64,000 nt of DNA from assembly GCA_964431965.1 (NCBI GenBank), contig CAYSLU010000012.1, positions 11,745 through 75,744 on the forward strand, written 5' to 3'. Numbering within the stretch: position 1 is the first letter of the stretch; the number at the start of each line of letters is the position of its first letter. The notes under the pieces were generated by a model. It was not told the DNA's origin. It saw nothing but the letters and a program-made list of their open reading frames with translations, and made no database searches. The stretch comes from CAYSLU01 sp964431965 (GTDB taxonomy: Bacteria; Verrucomicrobiota; Kiritimatiellia; CAIKKV01; CAYSLU01). The position numbers and the translations under genes were made by a program. Shown here piece after piece: positions 43,869 through 51,558 of the stretch.

Positions 43869-45512
43869 TCAGGCCGGAAGGATGCCGGCCCCGCCGACCG
43901 CCGCCACGATCTCGACCTTCGGCTCCAGGCCGCGGGCGCGGTAGTACCGGTCGGCCAGGTGCTTCACCACGGCCTCCGCGCTCGCGGACTTCACCAGCGC
44001 AAGCATGCTCCCGCCGAGCCCGGCGCCCACCAGTCCGGCGCCGACCGTGCCGTCGATCTCAAGCGCCAGGTCGACCAGCATGTCGATCTCGGGGACCGAC
44101 ACGTTGTAGCCGCCGGGCTGCGCCCAGACATGCGCGCGCTCGATGCGGGCCGCATCGCCCGACTCGAGGTCGGCGATCAGCTGGTCGATCCGCGCGTCGG
44201 AGTAGTCCTTCACCTCGGGCACCATCTCCCCGCCCTTGAGCCGGGCCACCCGGTCGCCGTCGTGGTGCAGGCTGATCAGCCGGCCGAACCCCGCCACGTC
44301 GCCCTTCTTCAGGAGGTCGACCGCGAGGTCGGACCGGATGCATTCCGAGATCCCGTACATGCAGGCGTGCCGAACTTTGTACCCGTCCTTCGGATCGCTG
44401 TGGCTGCGGAACAGGTGGTTGAGCGCCTCCGCCTTCTCGGGGAGCATCGCCAGAATCTCGGCGCGAGTCGCCCGCTCGGGCATGCGGCGGATGATGCGCA
44501 TCACCTCGGCCTCGCTCACGCCCAGGCGCTTCGGCGAGATATCCCGCAGGTGCTGCATCTTCGCCGCATGCTGGGGGAAGTTCTTCTGGGACAGCCACAG
44601 CCCGAACGCATACGACGCGAGCGGCGTGTTGTATCCGTCCTTCGCTCCGGCCTGCTTCTTCGCTTCCACGCGGCTGTCGGCCAGGACGACGCGGTACCCC
44701 GCCGGGAACGGGACGACCTCGAGCGAGAACGGGAAGGCCGTCATGTGCACGATCGCATTCGCGCGGCCCATCTTGATGGCGGCGTGATCGCCGAAGCCGC
44801 CGCGCGTGCCCACGTACCACTCGGCCGGCCCGCAGTGCTCGCAGAACTTCATCGGGTCCATCTGGATCCCGTTGATGTGCAGGATGGCCTCGGCTGAGGC
44901 GACGACCAGGCACGACGACGTGCTCAGGCCGGCCGCCGGCGGAACGTTGCTGCCGATCATCACGTTCATGCCCTTGAACGCCGGGGTCATCCGGCCGCTC
45001 TCGTCCGTGTGCAGGTGCTGGAAGTAGAACACGCCGCCGCGCACGTAGTTGGAGAAGGTGATCCCGGGCACGCCCTTTCGCTTCTCGAGCTCGTCGTGGC
45101 ACCAGGTGTCCCAGTTCGGGATCTTCGTCCCGCGCGGCATGCACTCGCCGATGGAGAACGATTCCTCCGGGAACTTCTCGCCGTTCACGTCGCGAAGCAC
45201 GACCCGGTCGTCCGAGCGGGGCTCGACCACGAAGAAGCACTCCTTGATCGCGATCGGGTTCACGGATCCGCCGCGGTGGTCCACGTGCATGCCCAGCATG
45301 TTCACGCGGCCGGTCGAGCGCACGATGAACGCGCGCCGGTCGAGGCCGTACGAGCGGCCGAACTCCTCGATCGTCCGCTTCAGGAGCCGGGCCGGGCCGG
45401 CCGCGAGATCGGGAGCGCCGTAGATGGCGGCCAGTTCCCGGCGCAAGCCGCTCGACGGGTCGTCGATCGACTTCAGCCACTCGGTGATCGGATGCATATT
45501 GGACGCTGCCAT
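43869..45512 (-). CDS. GHMP-family sugar kinase, divergent galactokinase-like
   Basis: 547 residues, about 150 longer than galactokinase. Motif 1 reads STGRVNMLGMHVDHRGG: compared with galactokinase G-R-x-N-x-x-G-E-H-x-D the sugar-contacting Glu is Met. Motif 2 is the ATP loop NVPPAAGLSTSSCLVVASAE. The catalytic-base Asp is in TRGGFGDHAAIKMG. Motif 3 is VGAGLVGAGLGGSMLALVKS. The N-terminal 50 residues and an insertion around SHSDPKDGYKVRHACMYGIS have no counterpart in galactokinase. It phosphorylates C1 of a sugar, perhaps galacturonate, arabinose or galactose; the missing Glu argues against plain galactose. Neighbouring alpha-galactosidases support a galactoside-type substrate. Confidence 0.8.
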   Translation of the reverse strand: MAASNMHPITEWLKSIDDPSSGLRRELAAIYGAPDLAAGPARLLKRTIEEFGRSYGLDRRAFIVRSTGRVNMLGMHVDHRGGSVNPIAIKECFFVVEPRSDDRVVLRDVNGEKFPEESFSIGECMPRGTKIPNWDTWCHDELEKRKGVPGITFSNYVRGGVFYFQHLHTDESGRMTPAFKGMNVMIGSNVPPAAGLSTSSCLVVASAEAILHINGIQMDPMKFCEHCGPAEWYVGTRGGFGDHAAIKMGRANAIVHMTAFPFSLEVVPFPAGYRVVLADSRVEAKKQAGAKDGYNTPLASYAFGLWLSQKNFPQHAAKMQHLRDISPKRLGVSEAEVMRIIRRMPERATRAEILAMLPEKAEALNHLFRSHSDPKDGYKVRHACMYGISECIRSDLAVDLLKKGDVAGFGRLISLHHDGDRVARLKGGEMVPEVKDYSDARIDQLIADLESGDAARIERAHVWAQPGGYNVSVPEIDMLVDLALEIDGTVGAGLVGAGLGGSMLALVKSASAEAVVKHLADRYYRARGLEPKVEIVAAVGGAGILPA

Positions 45513-45541
45513 GGTGGTGCCTTTCGCGCAAGTTGCCGACC

Positions 45542-45557
45542 CCGCGCAGCGGCGCGG
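45542..45557 (-). terminator. short GC hairpin between GH26-like gene and GHMP kinase
   Basis: CCGCGC AGCG GCGCGG is a perfect 6-bp stem with a 4-base loop about 70 bases downstream of the GH26-like stop. No T-run follows, so termination would have to be Rho-assisted. It also lies in the leader of the kinase gene. Confidence 0.25.
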
Positions 45558-45625
45558 ACCCAGTCAGCGTGCGGGACTCTACTGATTCGCCCGTGTCCTG
45601 TCAAAGAGGGCGAGAGACGGCGGCG

Positions 45626-46951
45626 TCAGTCCCCGGCGTCGGGCGAGAACGGCCGGTTGGATTCCGTCCGGCGCACCCGAAAGAAGGCCCTCGTGATTTC
45701 AGCTCCCACGGAGCCCGTCCAGGTCGCGGCGGGCGCCTGGCCCACGAAGGATCCGACGGTGGTCCACGGGCCGCTCGCCGATGCCGTGCTGCGTTCGACC
45801 CGGCTGGTGCGCCCGACCGCAACCTCTTCCAGGCCCAGCTTCACACCCGCGCCCTGAAGGGTGGCGGTGGCGACGCGCGTCTCGATGGACAGGTTGGAGC
45901 GCCACCACGCGGCGCTCGCCCCGTTCACCTCATTGGACCAGTCGTCCGCCGCCGGATCGGATGCGGCAATGCGGGAGTCCACGCCATCCGCGTTGCTCTG
46001 CCAGTAGATGAACGCGCCCAGCTGCGGGTGGGTCGTCTTGGCCGAGGCGAAGAAGTTCGTGAACCAGGCCGAGCGATCGCCGAGGAGAAACGTGCCGACC
46101 CCCATCTCGAGCAGCATGACCGGCTTGTGGGGCGCGATCGCCAGCGCCTCCGACCAGTCCGGCTCAATCGTCTCGGCAAACGTGTCGGCCACGGTCTCGG
46201 ATTCCGTCCCGACGTACAGGTTGATGGCGTGCCAGTCCGCGTAGGCATCGCCCGGGTACCACTGCGCGTAGCCGCCGGGCTGGCGGGACACGATCGCCCC
46301 GGCCACCCAGGTGACATTCGATGCGATGGGCGCAACAACATCATGGATGTGCCGGCACATGTCCACATAGCGCTCGGGCCCGTCGAGCTTCGACGGGCTG
46401 CCGTAGGCCGCGGTGTCGCTGAGCCCCTGCCCGGTGGCCTGGGCGCGCCGAAGCGTTCCCGACGGGCCATAGCCGCCGCCGTCGTAGCCCACGCCGGGCT
46501 GCAGTGAGGGCTCGCGCGGGTAGGCCCACAGAATCGGCCGGCCCCAGTTGCGAATCGCCCGGGCAACGGCTTCGAGATTGGTGTCGATTACGCCGTTGAT
46601 GACGTCCTGCGGCGTGAAGGTCGGAGCGGGAGAGCCGAGCGACGTCTCGACGCTGAACCACGTGACATAACCGGCCTGCCAGTTCCGCTCATGGCCGACC
46701 GCATCGAAGCTCGGCCAGCTCCCCTCGGCGCCGCCGTCGGTCATCGCGTAGGGATTGCCGATGGCGACCTTCCGCCCGAGCACCTGCTCGAACTTGAGGA
46801 GCCCGTCGCCCGCCCAGTTGTAGACGCCCAGGTAGACCCCGCCGCCCGCCGGCGGAAGGATCTTCGTCTGGGCGAGCACCGGCGAGACCATCCCCATCAG
46901 CGCCGCCACCGCCCCCAGCCGCCCGAAACGTATGATCGAATGCAACATCAC
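45626..46951 (-). CDS. secreted GH26-like glycoside hydrolase
   Basis: 441 residues with a signal peptide (VAALMGMVSPVLAQTKILPP). The core follows GH26 layout: GVYNWAGDGLLKFEQVLGRK at the N-terminus, FTPQDVINGVIDTNLEAVAR, acid/base Glu in WAYPREPSLQPG, QWYPGDAYADWHAINLYVGT and nucleophile Glu in KPVMLLEMGVGTFL. GH26 enzymes cut beta-mannan, xylan and mixed glucans. The last 70 residues (VERSTASASGPWTTVGSF, then AFFRVRRTE) form the beta-tail common on secreted proteins of this phylum. Divergent from the alpha-galactosidase gene with a 225-base promoter region between them. Confidence 0.75.
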   Translation of the reverse strand: MMLHSIIRFGRLGAVAALMGMVSPVLAQTKILPPAGGGVYLGVYNWAGDGLLKFEQVLGRKVAIGNPYAMTDGGAEGSWPSFDAVGHERNWQAGYVTWFSVETSLGSPAPTFTPQDVINGVIDTNLEAVARAIRNWGRPILWAYPREPSLQPGVGYDGGGYGPSGTLRRAQATGQGLSDTAAYGSPSKLDGPERYVDMCRHIHDVVAPIASNVTWVAGAIVSRQPGGYAQWYPGDAYADWHAINLYVGTESETVADTFAETIEPDWSEALAIAPHKPVMLLEMGVGTFLLGDRSAWFTNFFASAKTTHPQLGAFIYWQSNADGVDSRIAASDPAADDWSNEVNGASAAWWRSNLSIETRVATATLQGAGVKLGLEEVAVGRTSRVERSTASASGPWTTVGSFVGQAPAATWTGSVGAEITRAFFRVRRTESNRPFSPDAGD

Positions 46952-47176
46952 GTCATCCCAAACAGCGGGTATCGTGCCTCGCGAAACTCAATGCGAGTAT
47001 ACAGCACGATTCATGCCGGGCGCGATGCCCGTTGCGCAGGCCCTTCGGGGATGTGCCGCGTGCCGCGCGGAGGCCACGGAATGCGCTTGAACCGCACGTG
47101 CGCCGCGCCCATCCTGACGGGCGAGTCACATGCGGAAGGGACCGGTCGCGTCCGAACGAAACAGGGAGATGATCCT

Positions 47177-49339
47177 ATGGCTCGAAAAGAATCTGCGCGC
47201 GGTCGCCAGTCTCCGTCCGTCAGTGTCGCCCCCCACGAGGCCGGAAACCGCCCGAGCATGCGGTATGTCTCGGCCAACGCCGTGTGCGAGGAGGCTCTGG
47301 AGCACGGCCGGTGGATCGGACTCTATTGGTCGGCCACCGGTCATGTCCACCGCGAGAACGTCGTTCCCGGCCTGCCCGGCCTGGATTCCCTCAAACGCCC
47401 CCTTCACGCATTCGAGCTGGAGATCGACGGACAGTCGCTGCACAACCGATGGGATCTGGTCAGCCGCACCCGACGCCCGGGCAAGCGCTCGGGAACCACG
47501 GAAGCCGTGGTCGAGCTGAAGCATCAGATCCGCCCCGTCACGGTCAAGGTCGTCACGCGCCTGGACGGCACGCCCGTGCTGGCGCGCTGCCTGGAGATCA
47601 CCAATACGGGCGGTCAGCCCGCCGCGATCGGAAGCGTGTCCCCGTGGTCCGGGGTGCTGTGGAATACCAACACCGCCCTGCCCCGCCACCACACCAACGC
47701 CAACCCCGCGTTTGACGAGCGAAGCCAGTCCAAGTTCTCGCTCGGCTACCTGGCGAGCGAAGACTGGGGCCACGAGGGCAACTTCGTGTGGCAGCCCCTG
47801 CCGCAGGAGCACTTCCGCGTCGAGCGGACCCAGTCCGGCCGCTGCTGGGGCTCCCCCTACTACATCCTGAGAAACGAAGCCACGGGTGAGCTGTTCTTCA
47901 TGGGGCTGGCGTGGGGCGGCAACTTCTTCGCCGAGTTTGCCTACCGCCACGAGGCCCTGCTCTCCTTCCGGATCGGGCCGCTGGCCCCCGCCCCGTTGCG
48001 CGTCATCGCCGCGGGCGAGACAGTCGTAAGCCCCGAGGTGCATCTTGGTCCCATGCACGGCTCGTTCGACGAGTCGGTGGGGCTCTGGCACCGGCACATG
48101 CGCGCCAGCGTCATACCGCCGCGCCCCAAGGGCCGGGAGATGTATACGGTGGCCGGACGCGTGGTCGAGGAGACCGGGGACTGGATCAAGGCTGAAATCG
48201 ACATCGCCGCCGAGATGGGCGTCGAGGCGTTCATGGTGGATGCCGGCTGGTACGGCGATAGCTTTGCCGGGTGGTGGGAGCATCGCGGCGACTGGTTCGA
48301 AGGCAGCTGGCTGCCCGGCGGCATGAAGGGGCTGCGCGACCACACGCACCGGAAAGGCATGCTGTTCGGCCTCTGGCACGAGGCGGAGGCCATCGCCCGG
48401 AAGACCCGCCTCTTCGAGCAGCATCCGGACTGGGTTCTCAAGACCGACGACGGCCGGCCGTGCGCCGAGACGCTGGACCTCGCCAACCCCGACGCGGCCA
48501 GATACTTTGAGGACTCGATCCTCAGGATCGTCAAGGGGTTCAAGCTCGACTTCTACAAACTCGACTACAACGTTCACACGGGCGAAGGCGGCCAGACTAT
48601 CCGGGACGGCTATGCCGAGAGCGAGTTCTGGCGGCACAACGAGGCCGTCCACAAGGCGTACGACCGAGTGCTCGCCGAGTGCCCGGGTGTGTGCCTCGAG
48701 AACTGCGGCGGCGGCGGCGGCCGGAGCGACCTCGGCATGGCCGCTCGCTTCCACTACCACTGCGAGTCCGACTGGAGCGTGATGCCCTACAGCATCCGCG
48801 CCATCAACAGCCTGAGCCTGTTCATTCCTCCGGAGGCGATCGTCTACTATCACAACCACATCCAGCACGCGCACCAGGTGGCCGACCTCGACACGCACCT
48901 GCGCGTCACGCTGTTCGCCGTCCCGATCTTTGTGGGCTTCGGCTCACAAGGGGCCGACCGATCCACCGAGCACTTCGAAAAGACCCGCCGGACCATCGGC
49001 CTGCACAAGGGGTTCTGCCGGCCCGTCCTCGCCGGGCACCCGGTCGTCTATCACCACACGCCGGACATCGGCCTCTTCAAGCCGGCCGACTGGTGCGTCC
49101 TGGAATACGCCACCCCGGACCGACGCCGCGGCTACGCCGGGCTCTTCAAGCTATCCGGCGGACGCTCCGAATACCGCTTTCGCCCCCGCGGCGTGGACAG
49201 TTCCGCCACGTACGACGTCACGCTCGACAACCGCCGCCACGTGATGCGCCTGTCCGGGCAGGACCTCCTGCTCCACGGCCTTCCCGTGGCGATCGACGCC
49301 GCGCTCACCAGCGAGCTCATCATGTACGAGGCGGTTTGA
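47177..49339 (+). CDS. alpha-galactosidase, GH36 family
   Basis: 720 residues, the usual length, with no signal peptide, so cytoplasmic. Three parts: N-terminal beta-supersandwich (to about 310), TIM barrel (about 320-640; MVDAGWYGDSFAGWW, GMLFGLWHEAEAIARK) and beta C-terminus. The nucleophile is Asp463 in LDFYKLDYNVHT and the acid/base Asp532 in CESDWSVMPYS; ECPGVCLENCGGGGGRSDLG is the family's Cys/Gly loop. Releases terminal alpha-galactose from oligosaccharides. The ATG follows AGGGAGATG. Its stop overlaps the next start. Confidence 0.93.
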   Translation: MARKESARGRQSPSVSVAPHEAGNRPSMRYVSANAVCEEALEHGRWIGLYWSATGHVHRENVVPGLPGLDSLKRPLHAFELEIDGQSLHNRWDLVSRTRRPGKRSGTTEAVVELKHQIRPVTVKVVTRLDGTPVLARCLEITNTGGQPAAIGSVSPWSGVLWNTNTALPRHHTNANPAFDERSQSKFSLGYLASEDWGHEGNFVWQPLPQEHFRVERTQSGRCWGSPYYILRNEATGELFFMGLAWGGNFFAEFAYRHEALLSFRIGPLAPAPLRVIAAGETVVSPEVHLGPMHGSFDESVGLWHRHMRASVIPPRPKGREMYTVAGRVVEETGDWIKAEIDIAAEMGVEAFMVDAGWYGDSFAGWWEHRGDWFEGSWLPGGMKGLRDHTHRKGMLFGLWHEAEAIARKTRLFEQHPDWVLKTDDGRPCAETLDLANPDAARYFEDSILRIVKGFKLDFYKLDYNVHTGEGGQTIRDGYAESEFWRHNEAVHKAYDRVLAECPGVCLENCGGGGGRSDLGMAARFHYHCESDWSVMPYSIRAINSLSLFIPPEAIVYYHNHIQHAHQVADLDTHLRVTLFAVPIFVGFGSQGADRSTEHFEKTRRTIGLHKGFCRPVLAGHPVVYHHTPDIGLFKPADWCVLEYATPDRRRGYAGLFKLSGGRSEYRFRPRGVDSSATYDVTLDNRRHVMRLSGQDLLLHGLPVAIDAALTSELIMYEAV

Positions 49340-50166
49340 GGCGCCCGCATCCAGTCTCGTCGCGCGCCGCGCGGATCGGGATCCGCGCGGGCGCGACCGC
49401 CATCATGCTCGTCGCGGCGGCCGCATGCGGCCGCGATATGACGACCATCCCCGGGCTTGTCCTTTGGCTGAAGGCGGACGCCATCACCGCCCACACAAAC
49501 GGGCAGTCGGTCGCCGCCTGGGGCGACGCCAGTACGAACCGCGACGCGGTCGGCCAGCCGAACCCCGCGAACCAGCCGACCTATTACACCAATCGCGTGA
49601 ACGGACTGCCGGCCATCGGCACCGTGGGGGCGGCCACCGTGCTGGCGGGCTCGAACAGCATCACCCTCGGCCCCCGCACCTATGCGTGCGTCTTCAAACT
49701 GCGCGCCACGACGCCGTTGGGCACTTGGCACAGCATCGCCTTGCAGTCCCTCACGCCGTTCTTCCAACTCTACGGCGGAAGCACCGATTGGTTATTCTAC
49801 GACGGCACTTCCACCGCCCTGCGCATCCAGCCATCAACCAACGTCGTCTTGCTGGTCGTGACCCGCGGCACCAACTCGCTTGCCGCCTACACCAACGGTG
49901 TACAGACGCTCTCAACCAACCGCCCAGCCCTATCACCCCTATCCGCGACCTTTCACGTGCTGGGGTGGAACAAGCTCTACGCGATGAACGGCTACCTCTC
50001 GGAGTTGGCGGTCTACGACACCGCGCTGTCCGCGTCCCAGCGCCAACTGGCGGAGGGCGTGCTCGCGTGGAAGTATGGCCTGCAACACACTCTCCCCGCG
50101 TCCCACCCGTGGCGCACGCGCGACCCCAACGCGCGGCTCCGGAGCATCCTGATCAGCATCGAATGA
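49336..50166 (+). CDS. LamG-domain lipoprotein
   Basis: 276 residues. The best start is a TTG overlapping the galactosidase stop, because only then is there a full export signal: RRPHPVSSRAAR n-region, TAIMLVAAAACGRD core with a Cys that could be lipidated. The rest is one concanavalin-like LamG jelly roll: TIPGLVLWLKADAITAH, QSVAAWGDASTNRDAV, RTYACVFKLRATTPLGTW, GYLSELAVYDTALSASQRQL, EGVLAWKYGLQHTLP. Such domains bind carbohydrate or protein at the surface of PVC bacteria. An ATG 23 codons later is possible but would leave too short a signal. Confidence 0.75.
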   Translation: MRRPHPVSSRAARIGIRAGATAIMLVAAAACGRDMTTIPGLVLWLKADAITAHTNGQSVAAWGDASTNRDAVGQPNPANQPTYYTNRVNGLPAIGTVGAATVLAGSNSITLGPRTYACVFKLRATTPLGTWHSIALQSLTPFFQLYGGSTDWLFYDGTSTALRIQPSTNVVLLVVTRGTNSLAAYTNGVQTLSTNRPALSPLSATFHVLGWNKLYAMNGYLSELAVYDTALSASQRQLAEGVLAWKYGLQHTLPASHPWRTRDPNARLRSILISIE

Positions 50167-50246
50167 CCGGCTTCAAGAGCGGAATTGACCCGGGCCCCTA
50201 TCGCGCCTAATCTCACGGGCGTCGGGCGACTCACGGAGGTGCCTAT

Positions 50247-50768
50247 ATGGATTCAGAGGAGAATGTGGAGCGGGCACGCGTCACAGACCCCGCCGACCAG
50301 GCAACGCCCTCGCTGTTCCCCGTCGCTGACTTGGGGCGCCGACCGCTGACGACGAGGGAGGTTTGCGCGCAGATTGGCCTGAACTGGTATGCGGCCGGAA
50401 AGACCCACGAAGACGGCTTTCTCAGCTTCGCGCCAGACCCGGACGCAACGCTGACGCCGGGCGAGGAAACCGAACTGCGACTGGTCGGCACGCTTGTCGC
50501 GGCCGGCTGCGATGCAGCCCTGATGCGCCGCCTGCTGTCCGGTCTGAGCAAGCCCTATCGCTACCGCATCGACCTGCTGGCCTACGACTGGGCCGCGGGC
50601 GCGTGGCGCTTTGTCGAGGGGCCCATGCAGATCATGAACCGCTTCGACGACTGGCTCGACGAACTGGTGTCTTCGGCGGACCGCGCGCGCCTGGACTCGA
50701 TTCAGCGGCGCGTGGACGACGCCGTCCGGCGCCTCCGAATCGAGTCCGCGCGCATGTCGCCCTGGTAG
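50247..50768 (+). CDS. hypothetical protein, possibly helix-turn-helix
   Basis: 173 residues, not recognised. A ribosome site (CGGAGGTG) precedes the ATG, so it is likely real. The segment LTTREVCAQIGLNWYAAGK looks like the start of a MerR-type winged helix, followed by EETELRLVGTLVAAGCDAAL and an amphipathic helical end (DRARLDSIQRRVDDAVRRLR). A DNA-binding role is only a suggestion. Cytoplasmic. It converges on the YIP1 gene with 7 bases between stops. Confidence 0.55.
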   Translation: MDSEENVERARVTDPADQATPSLFPVADLGRRPLTTREVCAQIGLNWYAAGKTHEDGFLSFAPDPDATLTPGEETELRLVGTLVAAGCDAALMRRLLSGLSKPYRYRIDLLAYDWAAGAWRFVEGPMQIMNRFDDWLDELVSSADRARLDSIQRRVDDAVRRLRIESARMSPW

Positions 50769-50775
50769 CGGCGCT

Positions 50776-51501
50776 CTACTCCGAGGCCTTTTCCTGCTTC
50801 GCCGCCTGGCGGGCCGCCTCTTCCTGCATGGTCTTCAGGAACGCAGCCGCAGCCTTCTGGGCGTCCTCCGGCGTCATCTCCTCGGCGGACTTCCCGGCCG
50901 GGAATCCGTAGGAGGAAAGATCCCTCTGCAAGCGGCGCATCTTCATCTGCGCGGAAATGGATCCCAGCGCGAACACCGCCGCGATGATGCCGAACACCAG
51001 CCACGCGGTCTGCGCCTTGATCTTGTGAACCTCGACGCTGGCGGTGACCACCAGGTAGAGCCCCCACGCCATCGCCAGCACCCCTCCGACATACGGGATC
51101 GCGCCCAGCACCGCGGTGATCGGACTGATCGCCGCGCTATAGGCCACGCACCGGTAAGCGGTCTCGTACGACTCCGCGGAGCCCATCAGCTTCCAGATGA
51201 CAAACATGATGGCCGCGGCAACGAACCCGAAGATCGCCGCAAAAATGGGCGCCAGAATAATCCCGCCCAGCGCCATGCCAATCGTCGCCGGCGAGAGATG
51301 AACCAGCGCCAGCACCGCCTGCACGGCGCCCGTTACCGCCGCCATGACGGCGAGGAACATCAGCGGCTCGCCAAATCCGCCGCCCTTGGCCATGCCGCGA
51401 TAGAACCCGGCCGGATTCGTGACGACTTGCTTCGCCGTGTCCAAAAAGCCCTGCCACTGCACCTTCGCGCGCGCCTCAGTCGTTCCCGTACCATCGCTCA
51501 T
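50776..51501 (-). CDS. YIP1-domain membrane protein
   Basis: 241 residues. After a soluble start (QGFLDTAKQVVTNPAGFYRG, the usual YIP1 lead-in) come about five membrane segments: LMFLAVMAAVTGAVQAVLAL, IGMALGGIILAPIFAAIFGF plus VAAAIMFVIWKL, AYSAAISPITAVLGAIPYVG, GVLAMAWGLYLVVTASVEVH and TAWLVFGIIAAVFALGSI. The tail is charged and Ala-rich (coiled coil). Function in bacteria is unknown. It lies 57 bases downstream of the W-P-L repeat lipoprotein on the same strand. Confidence 0.8.
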   Translation of the reverse strand: MSDGTGTTEARAKVQWQGFLDTAKQVVTNPAGFYRGMAKGGGFGEPLMFLAVMAAVTGAVQAVLALVHLSPATIGMALGGIILAPIFAAIFGFVAAAIMFVIWKLMGSAESYETAYRCVAYSAAISPITAVLGAIPYVGGVLAMAWGLYLVVTASVEVHKIKAQTAWLVFGIIAAVFALGSISAQMKMRRLQRDLSSYGFPAGKSAEEMTPEDAQKAAAAFLKTMQEEAARQAAKQEKASE

Positions 51502-51558
51502 CTCCGACCTCCTTGTGTCTGCCTACCGCACCCAACAGCCGCTGCGACGGCCGAAACT

